This document shows, piece by piece, positions 40,964 through 48,460 of a stretch of DNA of 64,000 nt. A model generated the notes under the pieces. It did not search any database. It had not been told where the DNA came from and worked only from the letters and a program-made list of their open reading frames with translations. Within the stretch, counting starts at the first letter, position 1, and every line of letters begins with the position of its first letter. A program made the translations under genes and the position numbers. Origin of the DNA: Actinomadura rubteroloni (lineage in GTDB: Bacteria; Actinomycetota; Actinomycetes; Streptosporangiales; Streptosporangiaceae); NCBI RefSeq assembly GCF_002911665.1, contig NZ_MTBP01000002.1:2046001-2110000 (forward strand). The letters are read 5' to 3'.

Positions 40964-40985
40964 GGGAGCGGAAGCTCCCTTTTTT
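40964..40985 (+). terminator. Rho-independent terminator with U-tract
   Basis: GGGAGC-GGAA-GCTCCC followed by six T residues on the plus strand. It is the only textbook U-tract terminator I noticed in the window. No plus-strand gene lies upstream of it for over 3 kb. Confidence 0.75.
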
Positions 40986-41004
40986 CATGCCCCGGGCACG
41001 GCGA

Positions 41005-41034
41005 AGGCCCCGCCCGGGGGAGCGGGCGGGGCCT
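41005..41034 (-). terminator. Terminator of the secreted lipase gene
   Basis: Perfect 11-bp stem AGGCCCCGCCC / GGGCGGGGCCT with an 8-base loop, 15 bases after the lipase stop. Confidence 0.65.
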
Positions 41035-41048
41035 GGTCTCTACCGGAA

Positions 41049-41975
41049 TCAGCCGCCGATCAGCGGGAGAACCTGGCTGCACGTCGGCTTGACCTCGTGC
41101 GCCGGGTCGAGCGCGTTGAGCATGAGCCGCAGCGCGACGTGGTCGAACGCGATCGCCAGGTGCTCGGTGTAGTCCTGGTCGCAGACGTTCTGGACGGTGA
41201 TGTTCGTGACGTCCGGGCCGGTCAGGAACGCCGACTCGTACGGCGTCACGACCTCGTCGTACTTGGACGCGATGACGGTGTACTTGACGCCCGGCATCGT
41301 GTCGCCGCCCGCGTTGAGCTTGGTGAGGACGGCCGAGCCGGGGGCCTGCTGCACCCACGCCGGGCCGCCCAGCGCGTCCAGCGGCACCTGGAGGAACGGG
41401 AAGATCTTCAGCAGGTCCGCGAAGCCGCTGACGCTCGCGCCGTGGTTGCTCGGCGCCAGCCCGACGAGCGAGGCCACCTTCGCGGCGCCGCCGTTGAACT
41501 TGAGGTAGTAGCGCGGCGTGATGCCGCCGCCCTGCGAGTGCCCGACGAGGTCGACCTTGTCGGCACCGGTCGCGGCCAGCACCTTGTCCACGAACACGGC
41601 GAGTTCCCCGGCGGACGTCGGGATGTCGCCGACCGCGGTCAGCGCGCCGTACTTGCCGTAGTTCAGGGCGAAGACGCAGTACCCGTTGTTCTTCAGCAGC
41701 GGGGACATCGCGTTGAAGTTCAGCGCCATCGTGGCGCTCGTCCCCTCGACCAGGACGACCGGGCGCGGGTGCGCGGCGGACGGCTTGCACGAGAAGTCGT
41801 TCGCGCCCGGCGGGGGCGCCGAGGAGAACACACCCGGCAGCGCGTCCAGCGAGCTGTACTTCACCGGCAGGGCGGTGTCGGCCTGGGCCGCGGCGGGGAG
41901 CGACAGGGCCGCGACGGCGGCGACGGCGGGCGCGAAGACCGCGCGGCGCCAGATTCTCCGAGCTGAACCGAACAT
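41049..41975 (-). CDS. Secreted triacylglycerol lipase/esterase
   Basis: 308-residue exported alpha/beta hydrolase. Signal peptide with Arg-rich start SARRIWRRAVF, hydrophobic AVAAVAALSLPAAAQA and cleavage near residue 28. Nucleophile elbow DLVGHSQGGGITPRYY with catalytic Ser near 148; likely acid in SKYDEVVTPYES and base in DYTEHLAIAFDH. Four cysteines could form two disulfides. ATG 41975 is chosen for the signal peptide, with GAGGAG upstream; an earlier GTG adds eight basic residues. A CRP-like site lies 26 bases upstream. Similar secreted lipases are common in Streptomyces and Actinomadura. Confidence 0.87.
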   Translation of the reverse strand: MFGSARRIWRRAVFAPAVAAVAALSLPAAAQADTALPVKYSSLDALPGVFSSAPPPGANDFSCKPSAAHPRPVVLVEGTSATMALNFNAMSPLLKNNGYCVFALNYGKYGALTAVGDIPTSAGELAVFVDKVLAATGADKVDLVGHSQGGGITPRYYLKFNGGAAKVASLVGLAPSNHGASVSGFADLLKIFPFLQVPLDALGGPAWVQQAPGSAVLTKLNAGGDTMPGVKYTVIASKYDEVVTPYESAFLTGPDVTNITVQNVCDQDYTEHLAIAFDHVALRLMLNALDPAHEVKPTCSQVLPLIGG

Positions 41976-42000
41976 GGGGTGGGGGCTCCTCTTTCTCACC

Positions 42001-42016
42001 TGTGACCAGTGCCACA
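42001..42016 (-). promoter_or_regulatory. CRP-like palindrome upstream of lipase
   Basis: TGTGACCAGTGCCACA, nine of ten matches to the CRP-type consensus TGTGA-N6-TCACA, extended as CCTGTG/CACAGG (41999-42018). It would put lipase expression under a cAMP receptor-type regulator. Confidence 0.35.
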
Positions 42017-42105
42017 GGCAAGGGGAATAGAACCAGCGCCCCTCAGCCCGAGCTACGCACGCTGCTGATAAACCGTCCGCCCAAAAACACCCCTGGGTGC
42101 GCAGG

Positions 42106-42900
42106 TCAACCGGCGGCCAACGCCCGGGCCCGGTCGCGGGCGGCCTCCAGGGCCTCGATGACGGCCGCGCGGACGCCGTGGCGCTCCAGTTCGCGGATCG
42201 CGGCGATCGTCGTCCCGCCCGGGGACGTCACGGCCTCGCGGAGCAGGACCGGGTGCTCGCCCGTGTCGCGGAGCATCGTCGCCGCGCCCACCGCCGACTG
42301 GATCACCATCTCCAGCGCGGCGGCGCGGGGCATGCCGAGCAGGATGCCCGCGTCCACCATCGCCTCGACCAGAAAGTAGAAGTAGGCGGGGGCGCTGCCG
42401 GAGAGGGCGGTCGCCGCGTCCTGCAACGACTCGGGGATCCGGACGACCTTGCCGACCGGGCTCAGCAGTTCCTCGGCCAGCTTCAGGTGGTCCTCGCCGG
42501 CGTGCGAGCCGGCGGACAGGACGCTCATCGCCTCGTCCACCAGCACCGGCGTGTTCGACATGACGCGGACGACCGGAACGCCGTCGGCCAGCCGCTCCTC
42601 GATGAACGCGCACGTGATGCCCGCCGCCATCGAGATCACCAGCGTGCCGGGCGCGACGTGCGGGCCGATCTCGGCCAGCAGCGCGCCCATGTCCTGCGGC
42701 TTCACGGCGAGGACGAGCGTGCCCGCCTCCCGGGCCGCGTCGGCGTTCCCGGCCGTCCGGACGCCGTGCCGCTCGCGCAGCAGCGCGGCCCGCTCGGGGC
42801 GCCGCGCCGTCACGACGATCTCGTCCGGCCCCCGCCCGGCCCGCAGGACGCCCGACAGCAGCGCCTCGCCCATCTTCCCGGCACCGAGAATCGCGATCAT
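42106..42900 (-). CDS. proC: Pyrroline-5-carboxylate reductase
   Basis: Last step of proline synthesis: NAD(P)H-dependent reduction of P5C. 264 residues, normal length. Rossmann start MIAILGAGKMGEALLSG, VLAVKPQDMGALL near 68, VVRVMSNTPVLV near 115 and the C-terminal catalytic helix region GSAPAYFYFLVEAM and TSPGGTTIAAI. ATG 42900 opens on the Rossmann strand; the frame continues far upstream only as a shadow of the proline dehydrogenase gene. It is 62 bases downstream of proline dehydrogenase on the same strand. Confidence 0.95.
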   Translation of the reverse strand: MIAILGAGKMGEALLSGVLRAGRGPDEIVVTARRPERAALLRERHGVRTAGNADAAREAGTLVLAVKPQDMGALLAEIGPHVAPGTLVISMAAGITCAFIEERLADGVPVVRVMSNTPVLVDEAMSVLSAGSHAGEDHLKLAEELLSPVGKVVRIPESLQDAATALSGSAPAYFYFLVEAMVDAGILLGMPRAAALEMVIQSAVGAATMLRDTGEHPVLLREAVTSPGGTTIAAIRELERHGVRAAVIEALEAARDRARALAAG

Positions 42901-42962
42901 TCGACACACCTTGACGTGGGGGTTCACGGACCCGTCCAGCCTAGGGCCCTCCCCCGGCGCGG

Positions 42963-43883
42963 TCAGTCGCGCGTCACCACCGACCGGACGAAGAACGCCA
43001 GGTTCGCCGGGCGTTCCGCGAGCCGCCGCAGGAAGTAGCCGTACCACTCGGTGCCGTAGGCGACGTAGACGCGCATCCGGGCGCCCGTCTCGGCGATCCG
43101 CGCCTGCTCCTGCGGACGGATCCCGTAGAGCATCTGGTACTCGAAGGTGTCCGGCCCGCGCTCGTTCAGCACGGCCAGCGCCCCCGCGATGTCGACCAGC
43201 CGGGGGTCGTGCGTGGCGACCATCGGGTAGCCCTGCCCGGCCATCAGCGCCTTCAGGCACCGGACGTAGGACTTGTCGACGTCGTCGCGGCGCGTGAACG
43301 CCACCGACTCCGGCGCCCCGTACGCGCCCTTGCACAGCCGCACCCGCGACCCCGCGTAGGCCATCTCGGCGGAGAACTCCTCCGCCCGGCGCAGGTACGC
43401 CTGGACGACGAGCCCCGTGTCGGGGAAGTCGCGGCGCAGCTCGCGCACCGAGTCCAGCGTGGACTCGACGGTCGTGTGGTCCTCCATGTCGATCGTCACG
43501 GACGTGCCCGCCTCGTGGGCCGCCGCGCAGACGCGCCGCGCGTTCTCCAGCGCCGTGTCCGGGTCGAGCGCCTGCCCGACGGCGGTGAGCTTCAGCGACA
43601 CCTCGGCGCGGTCGGCGAGTTTGGCCTCGGCGAGCCGGCCGAGCAGGTTCTCGTAGTAGGCGACGGTGCGCGCGGCCTGCGCGGTGTCGCGGACGTCCTC
43701 GCCGAGGACGTCCAGGCTTACGAGCCGGCCGCTGCCGACGATCCCCTCGGTCACGTCCAGCGCCTCGTCCATCGTCTCCCCCGCGATGAACCGGTGGACG
43801 ACGTCACGTGTCAGCGGTGCCCGCTCGACCAGCGCCTGCGCCCTGGGGCTGGTCGAGACGGCCTGCAATGCCTGACGGAGCAC
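42963..43883 (-). CDS. Proline dehydrogenase
   Basis: 306-residue monofunctional FAD-dependent proline dehydrogenase, oxidising proline to P5C at the membrane face. Barrel motifs: VSLKLTAVGQALD near 108, VTIDMEDHT near 140, GLVVQAYLRRAEEF near 173, RLCKGAYGAPESVAF near 198, and the substrate-binding RRLAERPANLAFF at the C-terminus. GTG 43883 is favoured by GGGAGG just upstream. The enzyme makes the substrate of proC next door, so the pair could cycle proline and P5C. No P5C dehydrogenase gene is beside it. Confidence 0.93.
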   Translation of the reverse strand: MLRQALQAVSTSPRAQALVERAPLTRDVVHRFIAGETMDEALDVTEGIVGSGRLVSLDVLGEDVRDTAQAARTVAYYENLLGRLAEAKLADRAEVSLKLTAVGQALDPDTALENARRVCAAAHEAGTSVTIDMEDHTTVESTLDSVRELRRDFPDTGLVVQAYLRRAEEFSAEMAYAGSRVRLCKGAYGAPESVAFTRRDDVDKSYVRCLKALMAGQGYPMVATHDPRLVDIAGALAVLNERGPDTFEYQMLYGIRPQEQARIAETGARMRVYVAYGTEWYGYFLRRLAERPANLAFFVRSVVTRD

Positions 43884-43950
43884 GGCCCCTCCCCCTGTCG
43901 GCCGGACCCGTCCGGCCTTCTCCCCCGGCATACCCGGACGGAGCCAGAGA

Positions 43951-45075
43951 TCACGAAACCGTGCCGACCCTGTTCCCGCCGCCGTACGTCCGGACGTAGT
44001 TCGCCATGTCCGCCGTCTTGATCGCGGTGAACAGCGCCCCGGACCGCTTGCGGTCGAGCAGCACCACGCTCTGCCTGCCGCGCGACGCGCTGCCCTTGTT
44101 CGGGACGGTCATGAACGTGATGTCCGACGCCCGGATCCCGCGCAGGCTCAGCGCCAGGGACCGGAGCTTGCCCGCCCCGACCTTGTCGTCCACGCTGATC
44201 GACTTGGTGAACGCCGACAGGAAGCGGTCGAGCTTGAGCGGGTTGGTGATCGTCCCGCCGTCGGCGGCCTTCTTGGCGAGCGCGCCGAGGAACGCCTGCT
44301 GGCGCTTGATCCGGTCGAAGTCGCCGTTCGGGAGGTTGTAGCGCTGCCGGACGAACGTCAGCGCCTGCTCGCCGTCCAGCTTGTGCTTCCCGGCGGACCA
44401 CTCGACGTGCCGCTTCGGGTCGTAGACGTCGTTCTTCACGGTGACGGTGACGCCGCCGAGCGCGTCCGTCATCGACTTGAAGCCGTTGAAGTCGATCGCG
44501 CCGAAGTGGTCGACGCGGACGCCGGTCAGGTGCTCGACGGTCTCGATGAGCAGCGGCGGCCCGCCGTAGGAGAACGCCGCGTTGATCTTCTGCTCGCCGT
44601 AGCCGGGGACGTCCACCCACGAGTCGCGCGGGAATGAGACGACGTAGGCCTTCTTCCGGTCGGCGGGCAGGTGCAGCAGCATGATCGTGTCCGAGCGCTG
44701 CTGCCCGGTCTTCCAGACGGTTCCGCCGGTGCCGGTCGTCCCGGCCTTGGCGCGCGTGTCGGACCCGACGAGCAGCCAGTTCTCGGTGCCGACCGCGCTC
44801 GGGCCCGGACGGTTCGCGTCGTTCGGCATGACGCCGTGCAGCCGGTCGATGTTGCCGTTGTAGGCGCTCTCGCGCTGCCACACCAGCCCGGCGAGGCCGA
44901 GCACGACGAGCACGAGGAACACCCCGACGCCGATGAGGACGCGGGGCCAGCGCCGCTTGCGCGGACGCGGGGCGTCGTCGTCGCCGGGGTCGCCGCCGGG
45001 CAGGACGGCGTCCAGCCCCTCCTGCGCCCCCTCGGACGGGACGGGCTCGGAGCCGGGCGCCGGAGGTGTGGTCAT
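43951..45075 (-). CDS. LytR-CpsA-Psr (LCP) family cell-wall ligase
   Basis: 374-residue type II membrane protein that transfers polyprenyl-linked glycopolymers to peptidoglycan. A 50-residue acidic/proline-rich cytoplasmic N-terminus, one membrane helix (about 46-66, VLIGVGVFLVLVVLGLAG) and an extracytoplasmic LCP domain (about 95-250) with catalytic Arg/Asp residues in GTENWLLVGSDTRAK, RSDTIMLLHLPADRKKAYVVSFPRDSWVDVPGYG, KINAAFSYGG and LTFVRQRYNLPNGDFDRIKRQ. It is 174 bases downstream of the lanthipeptide precursor, beyond a strong terminator, and has its own promoter-like GATAAT. Confidence 0.9.
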   Translation of the reverse strand: MTTPPAPGSEPVPSEGAQEGLDAVLPGGDPGDDDAPRPRKRRWPRVLIGVGVFLVLVVLGLAGLVWQRESAYNGNIDRLHGVMPNDANRPGPSAVGTENWLLVGSDTRAKAGTTGTGGTVWKTGQQRSDTIMLLHLPADRKKAYVVSFPRDSWVDVPGYGEQKINAAFSYGGPPLLIETVEHLTGVRVDHFGAIDFNGFKSMTDALGGVTVTVKNDVYDPKRHVEWSAGKHKLDGEQALTFVRQRYNLPNGDFDRIKRQQAFLGALAKKAADGGTITNPLKLDRFLSAFTKSISVDDKVGAGKLRSLALSLRGIRASDITFMTVPNKGSASRGRQSVVLLDRKRSGALFTAIKTADMANYVRTYGGGNRVGTVS

Positions 45076-45085
45076 GGCGCGGGAG

Positions 45086-45091
45086 ATTATC
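45086..45091 (-). promoter_or_regulatory. -10 box of the LCP gene
   Basis: Minus-strand GATAAT ten bases before the ATG, predicting a leaderless or nearly leaderless mRNA. No -35 box is convincing. Confidence 0.35.
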
Positions 45092-45158
45092 AGTACGAAG
45101 GGCGACAGATCCGGCGGTCGACCCGATCTGACGTGGGACGTCCCGGTCCCGGACAGCG

Positions 45159-45201
45159 TGAGACGCCGGAGCCGCACAGGCGGCGCGGCTCCGACGTCTC
45201 A
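45159..45201 (-). terminator. Terminator of the lanthipeptide operon
   Basis: 17-bp stem (45159-45175 with 45185-45201, one G-U position) and a 9-base loop, 48 bases after the precursor stop. It is the strongest hairpin in this region and ends the lanKC-precursor transcript. Confidence 0.75.
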
Positions 45202-45249
45202 GGCTTCAGGGGTGGCGGGGAACGGGACGGCTCCCCGTGCCGATCTCCG

Positions 45250-45372
45250 TCAGAGGCAGAGCAGCACGCTCGCGTAGCTGAAGCAGAGCAGCAGGCTCAC
45301 GTAGCTGACCTCGCCGCCGCCGTAGTTCTCGACTTCGGCGGTCTGGAGCTCGAGCAGGCCGTTGTTCTCCAT
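45250..45372 (-). CDS. Class III lanthipeptide precursor (SapB/AmfS-like)
   Basis: 40-residue precursor (42 if ATG 45378 is used). The leader contains LLELQ, the recognition motif of class III synthetases, and an acidic Asn/Glu stretch ending GGGE. The core has two consecutive SxxSxxxC labionin motifs, SYVSLLLC and SYASVLLC, then a final Leu. This is the two-ring hydrophobic pattern of SapB and AmfS. ATG 45372 has AGAAGGA five bases upstream; ATG 45378 overlaps the lanKC stop as ATGA. LanKC would dehydrate the serines and cyclise them on the cysteines. Confidence 0.92.
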   Translation of the reverse strand: MENNGLLELQTAEVENYGGGEVSYVSLLLCFSYASVLLCL

Positions 45373-45374
45373 GT

Positions 45375-48251
45375 TCATCCTTCTTTTCGGTCGTGCCCGC
45401 CGAAGCGGGCTCCCCCCGGCACCCGGTCGGGTGACGGGACGTCGGTACGGCGGGGGGCGGCGAGCGGCGGAAGGAACGGCAGGTGGGCCGTCCCGTGGTG
45501 CGCCGCGTGGAGGGCGAGCAGGCAGCCGGCGGTGCCGGTGGCGAGGTCCATCGACAGCCGCAGCAGTTGCTCGCCGGGGAAGGCGACGTGCCCGGCGTAG
45601 GGCAGCGCGTGCCAGGTCAGGGCGTCGATCTGGGTCGCGAGATCACCGGGCCGGACGGCGGGGGACGCCGTCCGCGCCAGGTGCAGGAGCATCCCGGCCC
45701 GTCCGCGCAGCAGGCCGGGCTGGGCGTAGAAGCGGGAGGTGGCGGCGCCGTGCGCGGCGTCGCGGGCGGCGGCGAGCACGGGGTCGGGCCGGTGGACGAG
45801 GTAGTCGTCCAGGACCATCGCGATCCCGACGCTGCCCGCGCCGACGTACGGCATCGTGCGGTGGGGCTCCTTGACGAGCAGCGTGCCGCCGTCGTCGGTG
45901 ACGCACCGTTCCAGGTCGAGGCGCAGCGCGCGTTCGGCCAGGTCGAGCAGGGCGGGGTCGCCGGTGCGCTCGTACAGCCGGATGGCGAGCAGGGCCGGGC
46001 CGGTCGCGCCGCGCAGCAGCCCGGCGTCGGCGAGCGGCGTGGCGAGCCGGTCCGCGACGCGTTGCGCCGCCGCGAGGGCCGCGTCCGCGAACGCGGGGTC
46101 GCCGGTGGCCGCGCCGAGGTGGTCAAGGACGAGCCCCAGGCCGGCGAGCCCGTCGTGCAGGCTCGGGCCGAGGTCGAGCCAGCGTTCCCGCAGGATCATC
46201 GCCATGACGTCCACGGCGGTCTGCCGGTGGCCGAGCAGGTCGAGGACGTGGGCGACGCCGGCGAGTCCGTCGTAGAGTCCGGCGGCGGTGCCGCGCGGCG
46301 GGGCGGTGGCGCGGTCGAGGAGCCAGCGCTCGCCGTCGTCCCACCGGTCGTGGCCGGTGGCGTGGAGCGCGTAGAGGACGCCCGCCGCGCCGTGGGCGAG
46401 GCCGAGGCCGCCGCCGGGGGAGAACTGGGCGATGTCGCCGGGGACGAGCCGGTCGTCGCGGCCGGGGGTGGCCGCCGCGCGGATCGCGGCGCCGAGCGTC
46501 CGGGTCGCGCGCTCGCCGTCGTAGAGGGCCTGGTCACCGTCCCAGCGCGAGCGGGCCGGACGGGACGTTGCGGAGGAGGGGTCAGAGGGGGGCGAGGTCC
46601 GGATCCCGGACGACCCGCCGGGTAACGAGCCCCCGGGTAACACCCCGCCGGGCAACCCCGCGCCGGACGCGACCGCGCCGGACGGAGCCGCGCCGGCCGT
46701 GACCGCGCCGGACGTGGCCGCGGCGGGCCGGGCCGTGCCGGACGTGGCCGCGCCGGGCGGGGTCGCGGCGGACGCGCGGGTGCCGGGGGGTTCCGGTAAG
46801 GCGGTGCCGGGCGGGACGTCCGGGACGTCGGGGAGGCCGCGGTGGATCTCGGCGACGGCGGCGTCCAGGTAGGCGGCCGGGACGTCGGGGAACTGCGCGG
46901 CGATCGCGTCGGCGAGCCCGCCCGCCTTGCGCCGGTCCAGGCTGAGCACGGTCGTGATCGGCAGGAACAGCGCGAGCGCGAGGCAGGCGAGGGCGTAACG
47001 GTCCACGTCCGGGCCGGTGCGGTCGGCGGGGGCGACGTAGCCGGGGTTGGCGACGGTGCGCGCGGCGCGCGGCGCGTCGGCCGAGGTGGCGGCCTCGAAG
47101 TCGATGAGGGCGACCGAGCCGTCCGGCCGGACCATGATGTTGAACGGGTGCAGGTCGTTGAACACGACGCCGCGCTCGTGGACGGCCGCGACGGCGGCGG
47201 CGGTGGCCGCGTGGACGTCCAGCGCCCACGCGGTGTACCCGGCGACGTCCTCGGGCTTCGGGTCGGGCCCCATGAGGGGGTGCCGCCGGGCGTAGAGCGT
47301 GTTGAGCGCGTCCCCGGTGACGAAGTCCATCACGAGGAAGCGGTGGTCGCCCCAGAGGATCCAGTCGCGGACGCGCGGGGCGACGCCGAGGCCGTCCAAA
47401 CGTTCCAGCGCGTCGCGTTCGCGTTCCAGCCGGGCGACGGCGTCGCTGCCGTCGGCGGCCAGACCCGCGTACGGGCGGGCCTCCTTGAGCACGACGCGCT
47501 CGCCGGTCCGGGTGTCGCGCCCGACGTAGACGCCGCCGCCGTTGGAGAAGTGCAGCGCCTTCTCGACGGCGTAGTGCCAGTGCGGGGGCTTGGGGTCGGC
47601 GGCGCGCTGCGCGGCGAGGAAGCCCGGCAGCGTCACCCACGGCGGGACGCGGAAGGCCGGCGTGCGCGGGTCGGGGACGAGCCGGCCCTGGTCGTCGGGC
47701 AGCGCGAGGACCCGTTCACCGGAGGCGTCCAGGCAGTAGCGCTCGGCGAACGCCCCGTACCGGACGTGCAGCGGGCCACGGGCCCAGCGCAGGTCGCTGA
47801 GGATGCGCGGCCCGGCCTCGCCCGCCAGCTCGGCATCGAGGTCGTGCAGGACGCGGTGCAGCTCGTCCTCGTCACGCGGGTAGAGCGTGGCGAACTTTCC
47901 GCTGGACGCGCGGTCGGCGTATTTGGAGTTGCGCAGGAAGAGCGCGGTGCGGCTCTCCACGAATTTGAACGGCAGGCCGCGCGGGACGCAGTAGTCCCAG
48001 GTCACGGCGGCGATGCGGTCGGCATTGGCCAGGCAGGCGGAAATGTGGATCTTCCACCCGGCCTCGGGTAACGCGACGCCGTCCGGCCATAAGTTGCGCC
48101 AGCCGGACGAGCGGCGCTCGCGCCAGCCGTCCGGGACGGGCCGCCGGGCGGTGTCGAACACCGCCTCCTCGCCCGCCGTGGCCTCTCGCCGGTCCACCGA
48201 GTCGTAGAAGAGCGGATCTGCCAGACAGAAGACCTCATATCTCTTGTCCAC
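45375..48251 (-). CDS. lanKC: Class III lanthionine synthetase LanKC
   Basis: 958-residue three-domain enzyme: N-terminal phospho-Ser lyase domain (about 1-210, starts DKRYEVFCLADPLFYDS), central kinase (about 225-490: HFSNGGGVYVGRDT, RVVLKEARPY, VVFNDLHPFNIMV, ALIDFEAAT), and C-terminal LanC-like cyclase (about 590-930: LAHGAAGVLYALHATG, YDGLAGVAHVL, LHDGLAGLGLVL). LanC zinc cysteines are absent, as in class III. A 70-residue Ala/Gly/Ser/Pro low-complexity linker joins kinase and cyclase. GTG 48251 is chosen because relatives start just before the RYE motif and GGGGGCGG precedes it. Modifies the adjacent precursor. Confidence 0.94.
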   Translation of the reverse strand: MDKRYEVFCLADPLFYDSVDRREATAGEEAVFDTARRPVPDGWRERRSSGWRNLWPDGVALPEAGWKIHISACLANADRIAAVTWDYCVPRGLPFKFVESRTALFLRNSKYADRASSGKFATLYPRDEDELHRVLHDLDAELAGEAGPRILSDLRWARGPLHVRYGAFAERYCLDASGERVLALPDDQGRLVPDPRTPAFRVPPWVTLPGFLAAQRAADPKPPHWHYAVEKALHFSNGGGVYVGRDTRTGERVVLKEARPYAGLAADGSDAVARLERERDALERLDGLGVAPRVRDWILWGDHRFLVMDFVTGDALNTLYARRHPLMGPDPKPEDVAGYTAWALDVHAATAAAVAAVHERGVVFNDLHPFNIMVRPDGSVALIDFEAATSADAPRAARTVANPGYVAPADRTGPDVDRYALACLALALFLPITTVLSLDRRKAGGLADAIAAQFPDVPAAYLDAAVAEIHRGLPDVPDVPPGTALPEPPGTRASAATPPGAATSGTARPAAATSGAVTAGAAPSGAVASGAGLPGGVLPGGSLPGGSSGIRTSPPSDPSSATSRPARSRWDGDQALYDGERATRTLGAAIRAAATPGRDDRLVPGDIAQFSPGGGLGLAHGAAGVLYALHATGHDRWDDGERWLLDRATAPPRGTAAGLYDGLAGVAHVLDLLGHRQTAVDVMAMILRERWLDLGPSLHDGLAGLGLVLDHLGAATGDPAFADAALAAAQRVADRLATPLADAGLLRGATGPALLAIRLYERTGDPALLDLAERALRLDLERCVTDDGGTLLVKEPHRTMPYVGAGSVGIAMVLDDYLVHRPDPVLAAARDAAHGAATSRFYAQPGLLRGRAGMLLHLARTASPAVRPGDLATQIDALTWHALPYAGHVAFPGEQLLRLSMDLATGTAGCLLALHAAHHGTAHLPFLPPLAAPRRTDVPSPDRVPGGARFGGHDRKEG
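46600..46810. repeat. Low-complexity repeat inside lanKC
   Basis: Imperfect repeats of about 9-27 bases built on gcgccggacg, coding for PGG, SGA and TSG-rich linker sequence between kinase and cyclase domains. It remains in frame and is likely variable in length between strains. Confidence 0.6.
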
Positions 48252-48285
48252 ATCCGCCCCCAGAAGTTTCCGACTGACGCCTTGA

Positions 48286-48327
48286 TTACGAGCCGTAACG
48301 CTACAACCCCCATTTGTCACCAGTCAA
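48286..48327 (-). promoter_or_regulatory. lanKC promoter with overlapping palindrome
   Basis: Minus-strand TTGACT (48322-48327) and TAGCGT (48298-48303), spacer 18, with a palindrome TTACG-AGC-CGTAA (48286-48298) at the predicted start site. The palindrome could be an operator. The gap 48252-48460 is notably AT-richer than its surroundings. Confidence 0.5.
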
Positions 48328-48361
48328 GGGTACGTCGCAGGATTTATGGACAATAAGTGAC

Positions 48362-48371
48362 ACTTCGAAGT
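48362..48371. promoter_or_regulatory. Operator candidate 1 for the HxlR regulator
   Basis: Perfect 10-base palindrome ACTTCGAAGT in the divergent lanKC/hxlR gap. The same half-sites recur at 48419-48436. Confidence 0.4.
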
Positions 48372-48418
48372 CATAGTGTTATGCCCTTGAAGGTTAGTGT
48401 CGGGAAAATGAAGCATCT

Positions 48419-48436
48419 ACTTCGATATCCGGAAGT
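48419..48436. promoter_or_regulatory. Operator candidate 2 for the HxlR regulator
   Basis: ACTTC-N8-GAAGT (extended TACTTC/GAAGTA) just upstream of the regulator's ribosome binding site; shares half-sites with 48362-48371. Confidence 0.4.
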
Positions 48437-48460
48437 AAGCCGACGTGACGGAGGCACCGC

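Noticed and set aside
37512..40988. One 1158-residue protein containing HelR
   Set aside because: The upstream third is the glycosyltransferase gene read in the wrong frame. HelR starts at 39647 with an ATGA overlap and its own coiled-coil N-terminus.
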